The position numbers and the translations under genes were made by a program. Source: an uncultured Tenacibaculum sp. (GTDB lineage: Bacteria; Bacteroidota; Bacteroidia; Flavobacteriales; Flavobacteriaceae). Taken from it: 64,000 nt of DNA. The stretch lies in assembly GCA_947501615.1 (NCBI GenBank), contig CANMWK010000020.1:1-64000 (forward strand). The letters are read 5' to 3'. A model generated the notes under the pieces. That model was not told the DNA's origin. It did no database searches and saw nothing but the letters and a program-made list of their open reading frames with translations. Below, one piece after another: positions 51,057 to 59,664 of this stretch. The stretch's first letter is position 1. Every line of letters starts with the position of its first letter.

Positions 51057-52394
51057 ATGGAAAAACAAAAAGAAATATCATTTAATTACTATGGTTTAGT
51101 AAGTTTTTTATATCAACGTATCCAATCCCGTATGGGAAATGAGAATTTAGAAATAATTAATAAAAATCTAGAAATTTGCGAAAGTGATGAAAGTTTACTT
51201 CGCTTTATTAAGCAACAAGAACTTTCAGAAATTGAAGTAGTTGTTTTATTGTTAGCTTATATTCCTGCTATTTTACCAAATTTCCTCTCCGAAATTGTTT
51301 CAGAATACCTCCCAGAAGGCGGTGAATTTCCAGAATTCGGAGGTGTAAAAGGAAAAAATCACAGAGGAATTATACCTACAGGCGAAACTGCATTGTATAT
51401 TTTAGCAGGTAATGGTATTGAAAAAAGAACTATACTCATCAACTATTTTTTTAACGAAAGCATTTTGTTTAAAAACAATATTATTTCCTTAGAAAAAGTA
51501 CCTGAAGGAGAACCAAAAATGAGTGGAAAACTCATCTTAGCAGAAGAATACATACACCTATTTTTAACTGGGCAAGAGTTAAAACCAGAGCTCAGTCAAG
51601 ATTTTCCAGCGAGTTTAATTACAACCAATTTAGATTGGGAAGATTTAGTGTTGAATCCTAAGACCTTAGATGAAGTAAAAGAAATTGAAAACTGGTTAAC
51701 GTATAAAGAAGTTTTGATGAATGAATGGGGAATGGGAGCTAAAATAAAACCAGGGTATCGAGTGTTATTTTGTGGAGCACCAGGAACAGGAAAAACATTA
51801 ACCGCAAGTTTATTAGGGAAGTATACAGGGAAAGAAGTGTATCGTGTAGATTTATCTATGGTGGTTTCTAAATATATTGGAGAAACAGAAAAAAACTTAT
51901 CAAAATTATTTGATAAATCGATTCATCAAAATTGGATTTTATTTTTTGATGAAGCAGATTCAATTTTTGGTAAACGAACCAATGTTCGTGATGCACATGA
52001 TAAGTATGCCAATCAAGAAGTTTCCTATTTGTTACAACGTATAGAAGCGCATCCTGGACTCATTATTTTGGCTTCAAATTTCAAAAATAATATAGATACA
52101 GCTTTTACCCGACGTTTTCATAATATTATCGAATTTGAAGCTCCAAGTTATGATGAAAGATTACAGTTATGGAAGAAAAATTTACCAGAAAACGTAGCTT
52201 TGCAAGATTCAATAACCGTTGAAGAGCTTGCCAAAAAATATAATATTACAGGGGCAAATATTGTAAATGTTATTCAATATGCATGTTTAAAAACAATAGG
52301 ATATAAAAAAGAAACTATTCAAAGGCAATATGTACTGGAAGGAATAAAAAGAGAATATGCCAAAGAAGGAAAAACAATAAATATTATTTTGTAG
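51057..52394 (+). CDS. eCIS AAA+ ATPase (Pvc15-like)
   Basis: A 445-residue AAA+ ATPase, last gene of the operon. After a helical N-terminal domain (about 1-190), the ATPase core has Walker A GAPGTGKT (240-247), Walker B ILFFDEADSIFGKR, and sensor/arginine-finger region GLIILASNFKNNIDTAFTRR. Pvc15/Afp15-type ATPases are required for PVC assembly or cargo loading, probably acting as an unfoldase in the cytoplasm. Placement directly after the large cargo gene (47 bp) fits a loading role. It ends the locus; gldG converges from the other side 106 bp further. Confidence 0.93.
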   Translation: MEKQKEISFNYYGLVSFLYQRIQSRMGNENLEIINKNLEICESDESLLRFIKQQELSEIEVVVLLLAYIPAILPNFLSEIVSEYLPEGGEFPEFGGVKGKNHRGIIPTGETALYILAGNGIEKRTILINYFFNESILFKNNIISLEKVPEGEPKMSGKLILAEEYIHLFLTGQELKPELSQDFPASLITTNLDWEDLVLNPKTLDEVKEIENWLTYKEVLMNEWGMGAKIKPGYRVLFCGAPGTGKTLTASLLGKYTGKEVYRVDLSMVVSKYIGETEKNLSKLFDKSIHQNWILFFDEADSIFGKRTNVRDAHDKYANQEVSYLLQRIEAHPGLIILASNFKNNIDTAFTRRFHNIIEFEAPSYDERLQLWKKNLPENVALQDSITVEELAKKYNITGANIVNVIQYACLKTIGYKKETIQRQYVLEGIKREYAKEGKTINIIL

Positions 52395-52500
52395 TACAAC
52401 TTTCGAATAATAGTTTCGTAAAAAACATTATGAGTATTCTTTTGAGTTTATCTAAGTTAAAAACTTTATTTTACGGTCCAAAATGTCCTATAATTCGGGT

Positions 52501-54141
52501 TTAACGATACTTCTTTTTCCTTAGATAATTAAAGACAAAACCAAAAAGTAATAGTAAAGAAATAGGCAATGCAATATTAAATAATTGCCAAAAGCTTTTT
52601 TCTTTATAGGCTCTTTTTTTATCTAAAATACGGAGTTGAACAGCTTTATTTTTTAAATCGATCAGTCCAGTATCATCTAAAAGATAATCAATAGTATTTA
52701 CAAGAAAATCTTTATTTCCAAAACGTTCTTGCGTCCATTTATCAACTCCTAAATCATATGGTTTTCCTTTTAATAATTGATTTTTACCAATGTCACCATC
52801 TGCAATAACAACCATTTTGTTAGGACTAGACTTTTCAATAAACTGCTTTGCGTCAAAAGGTTTTGTCCTACTACGGTATGCAGATTCAAACTCTCCTTCT
52901 AATAAAACAGCTAAAAGTTGACTCCCCGCACCATACTCATGTTGTTGAGGTTCATTAGTAATGCTTTCTAATTCAATGATTTTTGGAGTTCCAGAAAGCT
53001 TTGTTAAAATTGAACTTATTAATAAAGGTGTCTTTTTTATATTTTTTTGTAGTGTGTCTAATTGAGTTGCAAAGCGTAATCGAATTGGAAGTGTGTTTTT
53101 TGTAATAGGATGATTTGGGTTTCCTATTGCCAAAGGATGGTAAAACCAACTGAAATTTTCAAATTGAGTTTGGTTCCCTGTATTTCCTGAAGCTAAAGTA
53201 AGCTTTGCAGCATTTAAATCTTGAACTAATTTATTGTTAACTCGTACGCCATAACTAAACAAAAGATCTGTCAAATTCAAATCTCTTGGAAATGCTAACA
53301 TTTTTCCTTGGTTATATAAACTATCCGTATCGGCACTTAAGTTGTCAATCATCCATAATGTTTTACCGCCATTCATGATGTATTGATCTAATGTTAACTT
53401 TTCTTGATCAGTAATTTTTTTAGTTGGTTTAGCAATAATTGATACATCGAACTTTTTTAATTGTGCTAATGTTTTTTCAGGATCTTCTTTTACAGAATCT
53501 AACGTAAACTTAGCGAGTCTGTATTTTTCACCTAAAGCACTTAAAAAACTATACATTTTTATATCTTCAAGCTGGCCAATTCCTGATAATAAAGCTATAG
53601 TTTTTGGTTGTTTTTGTGTAATAAGTTGAATTCCACTTGCAAAAGAATGTTCTAATGCAGCAACAGCGTTTTCTAACTGTTCTTCTTGAGTTTTAACTAA
53701 TGTATTTGGTAATAATGATATTTTCTGAGTACGATTTTTATAGAAGATTTCAGCCCAAGGGAAAATAAGAGCTTCAGATAGTTTTCCATCTTCTTCTACA
53801 GTCAACCGGCTTGGTGCCATGCCATTTTTTATCAATTCTTCACCAATATCATTTGGGTTAACAAATCGAAATCGAACATTGTTGTTTTTGGCTTCTAACT
53901 CTTCTAAAAACTGACGTGTTTCTATTTGTAAGCGTTGAAATTCTGAAGGGAATTCTCCTTCTAAATATACATTTACAATTAAATCAGTTTCTAATTCATC
54001 TAATAAATCTGTAGTAATATTAGATAAAGTGTAGCGCTTGTCTTTAGTTAAATCAAAACGTTTAAAAAAAGAATGACTAAACACATTTAATAGTAATACT
54101 CCTACTATTACGAATACAATTTGTTTTAATTTCTTATTCAT
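52501..54141 (-). CDS. gldG: Gliding motility ABC transporter component GldG
   Basis: A 546-residue membrane-anchored protein of the GldG/ABC-type auxiliary family. N-terminal helix (QIVFVIVGVLLLNVFSHSFF), periplasmic domain with RYTLSNITTDLLDELETDLI and VNVYLEGEFPSEFQRLQIET (the GldG signature), and C-terminal anchor ALPISLLLLFGFVFNYLRKK. With GldF and the ATPase GldA, usually encoded elsewhere, it forms an ABC complex needed for gliding in F. johnsoniae. It overlaps gldF by 8 bp. It is the right-hand core-genome flank of the injection-system locus. Confidence 0.94.
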   Translation of the reverse strand: MNKKLKQIVFVIVGVLLLNVFSHSFFKRFDLTKDKRYTLSNITTDLLDELETDLIVNVYLEGEFPSEFQRLQIETRQFLEELEAKNNNVRFRFVNPNDIGEELIKNGMAPSRLTVEEDGKLSEALIFPWAEIFYKNRTQKISLLPNTLVKTQEEQLENAVAALEHSFASGIQLITQKQPKTIALLSGIGQLEDIKMYSFLSALGEKYRLAKFTLDSVKEDPEKTLAQLKKFDVSIIAKPTKKITDQEKLTLDQYIMNGGKTLWMIDNLSADTDSLYNQGKMLAFPRDLNLTDLLFSYGVRVNNKLVQDLNAAKLTLASGNTGNQTQFENFSWFYHPLAIGNPNHPITKNTLPIRLRFATQLDTLQKNIKKTPLLISSILTKLSGTPKIIELESITNEPQQHEYGAGSQLLAVLLEGEFESAYRSRTKPFDAKQFIEKSSPNKMVVIADGDIGKNQLLKGKPYDLGVDKWTQERFGNKDFLVNTIDYLLDDTGLIDLKNKAVQLRILDKKRAYKEKSFWQLFNIALPISLLLLFGFVFNYLRKKKYR

Positions 54142-54853
54142 TTTCTAAGCGTGTTTTAGTGATGAATAAAAAGATGAAAGTGATACTAATAAAATACATG
54201 AGATCTCTAGTGTCAATAACTCCTCTACTAATACTTTTAAAATGTGCATTAAAACCAAAATTTCTAATATAATAATCGGAACTCGTTAATAAATTGGCTA
54301 TAGCATCGAAACCATAAAACATAAAAAATGAAATGACAATTCCTAAGATAAAAGCGATGATTTGATTTTTAGAAAGAGTAGAGGTAAACAAACCGATGGC
54401 GGTATAAGCAGCAGCAAGAAAAAGTAATCCAAAATAAGAGCCCAATAAACTCCCTGTATCTATGTTTCCTGTCGGATTCCCTAACTCACTAATTGTATAT
54501 ACATAAGTAAGTGTAGGTAATAAAGCGATAAGTACCAATACTAACGAAGCAAAGAATTTACCTAATACAATCTGCCAAGTAGTTAAAGGTTTAGTTTTTA
54601 ACGTTTCTATGGTTCCTAAATTATATTCATCAGCAAAACTTTTCATTGTAATTGCAGGAATAAGAAATAAAAATAACCACGGAGCTAAATAGAAAAATGA
54701 ATTTAAATCGGCAAAACCTGCGTTTAAAATATTAAAATTATCATTAAAAACCCATAGGAATAAACCATTTACTAGTAAGAATACACCAATTACCAAATAT
54801 GCTATTGGTGATCCAAAGAAAGAATTTAGTTCTTTTTTTAAAATTGATTTCAA
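54134..54853 (-). CDS. gldF: Gliding motility ABC transporter permease GldF
   Basis: A 239-residue ABC-2-type permease with six hydrophobic helices. It begins MKSILKKELNSFFGSPIAYL and includes the family stretches FLIPAITMKSFADEYNLGTIETL and KPLTTWQIVLGKFFASL, followed by the helix GLLFLAAAYTAIGLFTSTLS. Together with GldG, which overlaps by 8 bp, it makes the membrane part of the gliding-associated transporter. gldA is not in this window. Confidence 0.94.
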   Translation of the reverse strand: MKSILKKELNSFFGSPIAYLVIGVFLLVNGLFLWVFNDNFNILNAGFADLNSFFYLAPWLFLFLIPAITMKSFADEYNLGTIETLKTKPLTTWQIVLGKFFASLVLVLIALLPTLTYVYTISELGNPTGNIDTGSLLGSYFGLLFLAAAYTAIGLFTSTLSKNQIIAFILGIVISFFMFYGFDAIANLLTSSDYYIRNFGFNAHFKSISRGVIDTRDLMYFISITFIFLFITKTRLENE

Positions 54854-54893
54854 TTATTATAATTTTTTTATTGATATAAAGAAACTTTATTTT

Positions 54894-54956
54894 CAAACCT
54901 CAAACCTCAAACCTCAAACCTCAAACCTCAAACCTCAAACCTCAAACCTCAAACCT
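54894..54956. repeat. Nine perfect 7-bp tandem repeats (CAAACCT)
   Basis: CAAACCT is repeated nine times without a mismatch in the gap between the monooxygenase-type gene and gldF. The stop codon of the former (54958-54960) follows within 2 bp. Copy number is likely unstable by slippage. Most of the 104-bp intergenic gap is this array. Confidence 0.95.
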
Positions 54957-54957
54957 C

Positions 54958-55254
54958 TCAGTCCAAACTTACAACTTTATCAACACTCCAAGCAAGCGGC
55001 TTATCGTTAAAAAAGACTTTAGTTTCTGCCCAGATCGATTTAAACAACTCAGAATTTCTGTAATTTTCTAAATCTTGTTCATCATTCCAATAACTATATG
55101 TAAAGAAAATACTAGGATTCGTTTTGTCTCTATATAATTCTAATAAACGGCAACCGGGTGAGTTTCGTATATATTCTTTCTTCTTATCGAAATTAGCTAA
55201 AAAAGTTTCGATTTTTTCTGGCTGAAAGCTCATTTTAACAATACGTACAAACAT
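54958..55254 (-). CDS. Antibiotic biosynthesis monooxygenase (ABM)-type protein
   Basis: About 98 residues, small dimeric alpha/beta-barrel ABM fold. I start it at MFVRIVKMSFQPEKIETFLA; the ATG 15 codons upstream would lie inside the preceding gene. Family features are RNSPGCRLLELYRDK, FFTYSYWNDEQDLENYRNSE and FKSIWAETKVFF. The exact chemistry is unknown; such proteins act in quinone or heme-related oxidations or as stress proteins. It lies 10 bp after the SAM hydroxide adenosyltransferase gene and is probably in the same transcript. Confidence 0.85.
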   Translation of the reverse strand: MFVRIVKMSFQPEKIETFLANFDKKKEYIRNSPGCRLLELYRDKTNPSIFFTYSYWNDEQDLENYRNSELFKSIWAETKVFFNDKPLAWSVDKVVSLD

Positions 55255-55264
55255 AGTTTTTATA

Positions 55265-56122
55265 TTAAACAGTTGTGAAATCAGGTTTTTCTTCTTCATG
55301 AAACGCTACAGTTATTGTATCTCTGTAGTTTAAACCGAGTAGGGAAGAAGCGCCTCCTACGGTTTTTAAGTTACTTCTGTAAACAGCAATTTCTAGATAA
55401 CCAGCAGTATTAAATAAAGCAAGTTTATTACCATCATACTGACGAACATCTTCTGAAGAAAAATCGACAATCTCATTATATTTATTAAAAATCTTTTTAA
55501 AAGTATATCGTCTAGCGGTTACTGTAAAATCTCTTCCTTTTCCAATGTCTTCAAAAGCTTTTTTACTAATATTACTAATCACGTTACCATAATTATCAAT
55601 ATAAATAACACCTCCAACAATAAGATTACGATCTTGGTTTACTTTAGGTTGAATTTCTACTAATTTCTTATGAGATTTAATTTCTTTTCCAATCACATCT
55701 AGTTTTCCACCTCTGGCTATAAAAGTAGCAACTTTTACAAATACATCAAGCACAGGGAAACTCGTCTCTATATGATTATGGATATTAATTTCTACAATTT
55801 TAGTAGGTTGTACTTCAGAAGCAATCATACAAATTACACCATTATCAGGACAAATAAAATAATGCCCATCTAAAGCTAAAGCAATATGTTTGTTTTGTAT
55901 ACTTAATTCAGAATCAACACCAATAATATGAATAGTTCCTTTAGGGAAACTTTTGTATGCATTTTTTAATATATATGCAGTTTCAGTAATATTAAAAGGA
56001 GTAATATGATGTGTAATGTCTACAATTCGAGCTTCTGGTAATTCAGAGTATATTTCACCTTTAACAGCACCAACAAAATGATCCTTAAGGCCAAAATCAG
56101 TAGTTAAAGTAATTAGAGACAT
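55265..56122 (-). CDS. SAM hydroxide adenosyltransferase (DUF62 family)
   Basis: A 285-residue member of the SAM hydrolase/chlorinase-fluorinase superfamily. The N terminus MSLITLTTDFGLKDHFVGAV and the pair DITHHITPFNITETAYIL and GTIHIIGVDSE are diagnostic; FICPDNGVICMI and YIDNYGNVISNI follow. It is expected to hydrolyse SAM to adenosine and methionine with water as nucleophile. The expanded chlorinase loop is not evident. It is transcribed divergently from phoH. Confidence 0.93.
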   Translation of the reverse strand: MSLITLTTDFGLKDHFVGAVKGEIYSELPEARIVDITHHITPFNITETAYILKNAYKSFPKGTIHIIGVDSELSIQNKHIALALDGHYFICPDNGVICMIASEVQPTKIVEINIHNHIETSFPVLDVFVKVATFIARGGKLDVIGKEIKSHKKLVEIQPKVNQDRNLIVGGVIYIDNYGNVISNISKKAFEDIGKGRDFTVTARRYTFKKIFNKYNEIVDFSSEDVRQYDGNKLALFNTAGYLEIAVYRSNLKTVGGASSLLGLNYRDTITVAFHEEEKPDFTTV

Positions 56123-56174
56123 GTAATGCTTTAATTGTTAATTATTTTGTGAAAAACTCTAATGAAATTTAAGG

Positions 56175-56182
56175 CAAAGCTA
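56175..56182 (-). promoter_or_regulatory. Candidate -7 box for the SAM hydroxide adenosyltransferase operon
   Basis: On the minus strand TAGCTTTG matches TAnnTTTG, about 53 bp before the start codon at 56122. No clear TTTG -33 element is present at the expected distance, so confidence is low. Confidence 0.3.
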
Positions 56183-56240
56183 CATAAATGAATAAAATAA
56201 TTACTACATTTAAGGATAATAAAATTAAAAATTACAGCAT

Positions 56241-57194
56241 TTGAACGAAAGAGTAATTGAACTAACGGAAATTAATCCAAAAGAATTCTTTGGAGCGCAA
56301 AACAGTACAATTTCCTTATTAAAAAGTTATTTTCCTAAAATTAAAATTGTAGCCAGAGGTAACAAATTAAAAGTATATGGCGATCCGGAGATTTTAGATG
56401 AGTTTGAAACACGTTTAGAACGTTTAATAAAGTATTTTAATAAATACAATAAATTAGATGAGAATAGTATCGAACGTATTTTAACCTCTAATGGAAAGGA
56501 AGAAGAAGAGCGAAAGTTTGGTGATAAAAGTGATATTCTAGTTCATGGAGTTAGTGGTAAAATTATAAAACCGCAAACAGAGAACCAACGTAAAATGGTT
56601 CAGTTAATGAAAGAGAATGATTTGTTATTTGCTGTGGGGCCTGCAGGAACTGGTAAAACATATACAGCAGTGGCTTTAGCAGTAAAAGCATTAAAAGAGA
56701 AAGATGTTCGTCGAATTATTTTAACCCGTCCAGCGGTTGAATCTGGAGAAAATTTAGGGTTTTTACCTGGAGATTTAAAGGAAAAGCTCGATCCATACAT
56801 GCAGCCATTATATGATGGTTTACGTGATATGATTCCTTCAGAAAAACTACAAGCCTACATAGAAAACGGAACCATACAAATTGCACCTTTAGCATTTATG
56901 CGTGGTCGTACTTTAGACAATGCTTTTGTAATTTTAGATGAAGCACAAAATACCACGCATGCGCAAATGAAAATGTTTTTAACGCGTATGGGTAGAAATG
57001 CAAAATTTGTAATTACAGGAGACCCTGGGCAAATAGATTTACCTCGTAAACAAGTTTCAGGTTTAAAAGAAGCCTTACTAGCATTAAAAAGTATTGATGG
57101 TATTGCACAAGTATACTTAGATGACAAAGATGTGGTAAGACACCGATTAGTGAGAAAAATTATTACTGCATATAAGAGTATAGAAACGGAGTAA
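56241..57194 (+). CDS. phoH: PhoH family ATPase
   Basis: A 317-residue PhoH-like protein. The best start is TTG at 56241, giving NERVIELTEINPKEFFGAQN, the conserved opening of Bacteroidota PhoH proteins; no ATG is available near it. A KH-like RNA-binding region occupies about 30-75. The P-loop is GPAGTGKT (133-140), the Walker B region AFVILDEAQNTT, and GDPGQIDLPR follows. Likely role: RNA metabolism, with precise function unsettled. Length and sequence are normal. Confidence 0.94.
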   Translation: MNERVIELTEINPKEFFGAQNSTISLLKSYFPKIKIVARGNKLKVYGDPEILDEFETRLERLIKYFNKYNKLDENSIERILTSNGKEEEERKFGDKSDILVHGVSGKIIKPQTENQRKMVQLMKENDLLFAVGPAGTGKTYTAVALAVKALKEKDVRRIILTRPAVESGENLGFLPGDLKEKLDPYMQPLYDGLRDMIPSEKLQAYIENGTIQIAPLAFMRGRTLDNAFVILDEAQNTTHAQMKMFLTRMGRNAKFVITGDPGQIDLPRKQVSGLKEALLALKSIDGIAQVYLDDKDVVRHRLVRKIITAYKSIETE

Positions 57195-57199
57195 TATTA

Positions 57200-57805
57200 A
57201 TGTTTGAAAATTTAAATTTACAAGAAAAATTTTATGTCCTATATATTTACTTTATCCTATTAGGAATAGTAAGTGATGCTTTGTTTTATGCAATTATAGG
57301 AGTCCAATATTTGAATTACGTATCTATTTTAGATGCGCTAGTTTCTCCATTTAGTTTGCTAACCAATAATTGGAAATTAGCATTGATGCTGGCGGTATTT
57401 TTTTATTTCATATACATTTATATAACAAAATGGTCTTATAAAATATATAAGAAGTTTAGAGATAAAAAATGGTATAAAAAAGTATACAATATAGAAAAAT
57501 TGGATAAAGTTTATAAGAACATAGAAGAAAAGAAAAATTTATCTCAAGGTATTTTATTCATGTTTTTTATCATGTTTATTTCTATGAGATTGGGGATGGG
57601 ATTGGGAACTTATGATAAAATGAAAAACAAGAAATTTAAACCTAATTATAGCTTAACCTTTAAAGATAATTCAACAAAAGAAATAAAATTAATTGGTCAA
57701 AATAGTTCTTTTATCTTTTATTTAGAAAAAAATGAAAAAGTAGTTGCTGTAACTCCAATTTCTGATAATATAAAGCAAATAAAAAGAATTCCTAAAAAAG
57801 ATTAA
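57200..57805 (+). CDS. Unrecognised membrane protein
   Basis: A 201-residue protein starting 5 bp after phoH. Three hydrophobic segments are visible: about 12-32 (FYVLYIYFILLGIVSDALFY), about 60-78 (LALMLAVFFYFIYIYI) and about 116-132 (GILFMFFIMFISMRLG), with basic loops between them. A C-terminal beta-rich tail (YSLTFKDNSTKEIKLIGQNS) may be extracytoplasmic. I know of no family. The close spacing to phoH suggests co-transcription but not function. Confidence 0.7.
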   Translation: MFENLNLQEKFYVLYIYFILLGIVSDALFYAIIGVQYLNYVSILDALVSPFSLLTNNWKLALMLAVFFYFIYIYITKWSYKIYKKFRDKKWYKKVYNIEKLDKVYKNIEEKKNLSQGILFMFFIMFISMRLGMGLGTYDKMKNKKFKPNYSLTFKDNSTKEIKLIGQNSSFIFYLEKNEKVVAVTPISDNIKQIKRIPKKD

Positions 57806-57811
57806 AAAGTT

Positions 57812-57819
57812 TACTTTTG
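57812..57819 (+). promoter_or_regulatory. Candidate -7 box of purC
   Basis: TACTTTTG matches the Bacteroidota TAnnTTTG element 19 bp before the purC ATG. A leader of about 13 nt would be short, and no TTTG -33 box is seen, so the call is tentative. Confidence 0.35.
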
Positions 57820-57838
57820 CGCAACACAACGCAATACA

Positions 57839-58789
57839 ATGAATACAATAAACAAAACCAACTTTAACTTTCCACAACAAAAGTCAGTATACAAAGGAAA
57901 AGTAAGAGAAGTATATAATATTAATGACGATTTATTAGTAATGATTGCTTCAGATCGTTTGTCGGCTTTTGATGTTATTATGCCACGTCAAATACCATTC
58001 AAAGGGCAAATTTTAAATCAGATTGCTACGAAGATGATGAATGATACCGCTGATATTGTTCCGAATTGGTTACTAGCTAATCCTGATGAAAATGTTGCTG
58101 TAGGGCATTTATGTGAGCCTTTTAAAGTAGAAATGGTCATTCGTGGATATTTATCTGGACATGCAGCAAGAGAATACAAAGCAGGTAAAAGAGTATTATG
58201 TGGTGTTACGATGCCAGAAGGAATGAGTGAGAATGATAAATTTCCGACACCAATAATAACGCCTTCAACCAAAGCAGATAATGGAGAACATGACGAAGAT
58301 ATTTCTAGAGAAGAAATTTTAGCCAAAGGAATAGTTGCTGAAGAAGACTATTTAGTATTAGAAGATTACACTAGAAAGTTATTTGAAAGAGGTACAGAGA
58401 TAGCTAAAGGAAGAGGTTTAATTTTAGTAGATACTAAATACGAATTCGGAAAAACAAAAGACGGAAAGATCGTATTGATAGATGAAATCCATACACCAGA
58501 TTCATCAAGATATTTTTATGAAGAAGGATATGAAGCGCGTCAACAAAAAGGCGAAAAACAAAAGCAGCTTTCTAAAGAATTTGTACGTCAGTGGTTAATT
58601 GAAAATGGATTTCAAGGAAAAGAAGGGCAACAAATTCCAGAAATGTCTGATGAAAAAATCATTGAAATATCAAATAGATACATTGAATTATACGAACAAA
58701 TCACTGGTGAAACATTTGTAAAAGCTGAAACAGATGATATTATGAGTCGTATAGAAAATAATGTAGTTAATTTTTTAAATGCAAGATAA
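57839..58789 (+). CDS. purC: SAICAR synthetase (purine biosynthesis)
   Basis: A 316-residue phosphoribosylaminoimidazole-succinocarboxamide synthase, joining CAIR and aspartate with ATP. Key stretches are VYKGKVREVYNINDDLLVMI, ASDRLSAFDVIMPRQIPFKG, EMVIRGYLSGHAAREYK, TPSTKADNGEHDEDIS, and VLIDEIHTPDSSRYFYEEGY. The length is that of the longer eukaryote-like bacterial type. Its last 11 bp overlap the next gene. Confidence 0.97.
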   Translation: MNTINKTNFNFPQQKSVYKGKVREVYNINDDLLVMIASDRLSAFDVIMPRQIPFKGQILNQIATKMMNDTADIVPNWLLANPDENVAVGHLCEPFKVEMVIRGYLSGHAAREYKAGKRVLCGVTMPEGMSENDKFPTPIITPSTKADNGEHDEDISREEILAKGIVAEEDYLVLEDYTRKLFERGTEIAKGRGLILVDTKYEFGKTKDGKIVLIDEIHTPDSSRYFYEEGYEARQQKGEKQKQLSKEFVRQWLIENGFQGKEGQQIPEMSDEKIIEISNRYIELYEQITGETFVKAETDDIMSRIENNVVNFLNAR

Positions 58790-59147
58790 CAGAGTAAGCA
58801 TACGACCTGTATTAAATTTATCTTCTGTACAAAAAGAAGAAAATTTTCAGAATACAACACTACGTCCTATATTAAAGTTGCAAAATGATTTAATCATGAG
58901 CGTTTTTTTACATTTTTGCAAAAAGCAAAAAATAGCAATGTCAAAGATAGCGAAAGAACATTTTCAACAAGAAGTAACGGCTTTGATTAAAAAGAATGCT
59001 GTGCTGAGAAATCAATTATTAGGAGTCATAATAGGTCAATTTACTCAAGAAGAGTTTGCTAAGTATGTAGAAAAAGATTCAGAATTTAATAAAAGAATTT
59101 TGAGTATGATGGGGAAAAGGATTTACGATAACCAACAAAGAGCTTAG
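58779..59147 (+). CDS. Conserved Flavobacteriia small protein of unknown function
   Basis: A 122-residue soluble helical protein: NRVSIRPVLNLSSVQKEENF, QNTTLRPILKLQNDLIMSVF, and a C-terminal FTQEEFAKYVEKDSEFNKRI. I recall homologues in Flavobacteriia, sometimes mislabelled glyoxalase, but no glyoxalase features are present. It overlaps purC by 11 bp and abuts the next gene, so the three are probably co-translated. Function unknown. Confidence 0.75.
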   Translation: MQDNRVSIRPVLNLSSVQKEENFQNTTLRPILKLQNDLIMSVFLHFCKKQKIAMSKIAKEHFQQEVTALIKKNAVLRNQLLGVIIGQFTQEEFAKYVEKDSEFNKRILSMMGKRIYDNQQRA

Positions 59148-59624
59148 ATGACAGATAGAGAAAAAGAGTCTGGAAAAGTGAGCTTAGAGAATAATCGACT
59201 CATATGGAAATTACATGGTAAAAGAATAGTTGATTTACCTATTGATGATGTAAAATTAATAGGTGAATTTACAACAGCCATGGGACCTTTTGTTGATGAT
59301 TGGTTTATGGTTTTTTATAATGATGAATTTGAATGTTTTGAAATATCAATGTATGCTGAAGGTATTGATAAATTAATGATTGAAATAGGTGAATTACTAG
59401 GGTTTGAGTTGCCAGGGACGTTATTAAGTTCTACAGAATGGAATTCAAGTATACTGTTTCCTAATAAGTATAGAGGCGAGAATTTATGGGATATAGTGAG
59501 AATAAAACCTAAATCGTTTTTTGAAAAATTAAAAACTTTGGTAGGTTCATACAAAACAGAATTAGAATTAACTGCTATAGCTAAAGAAATTATTAGCAAC
59601 AAAATCGTAGAAAATAACAATTAA
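59148..59624 (+). CDS. Unrecognised soluble protein upstream of fabV
   Basis: A 158-residue protein with no signal peptide or membrane helix. It starts immediately after the preceding stop. Patterns include SLENNRLIWKLHGKRIVDLP, FVDDWFMVFYNDEFECFEIS and MIEIGELLGFELPG. It looks like a small alpha/beta cytoplasmic protein. I know of no family. Confidence 0.65.
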   Translation: MTDREKESGKVSLENNRLIWKLHGKRIVDLPIDDVKLIGEFTTAMGPFVDDWFMVFYNDEFECFEISMYAEGIDKLMIEIGELLGFELPGTLLSSTEWNSSILFPNKYRGENLWDIVRIKPKSFFEKLKTLVGSYKTELELTAIAKEIISNKIVENNN

Positions 59625-59642
59625 CAATGGAAATTTCCATTG
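59625..59642. promoter_or_regulatory. Perfect 18-bp palindrome before fabV
   Basis: CAATGGAAATTTCCATTG is a perfect palindrome that begins right after the upstream stop codon and ends 22 bp before the fabV ATG. Its length and position suit a dimeric regulator's operator. It has no loop and no T run, so it is a poor terminator. Confidence 0.45.
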
Positions 59643-59664
59643 ATCTATAAAACAAACAACAAAA

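Noticed and set aside
23740..52394. Reading the locus as a T6SS or an intact prophage
   Set aside because: No TssJLM/TssK-type membrane complex and no capsid, portal, terminase or integrase genes are present; a Pvc15-type ATPase, a Pvc16-like cap and DUF4157 cargo point to eCIS.
52430..52504. 24-codon frame (MSILLSLSKLKTLFYGPKCP..) after the ATPase gene
   Set aside because: Too short to judge, without recognisable homology or motif, and it runs into the end of gldG on the other strand.
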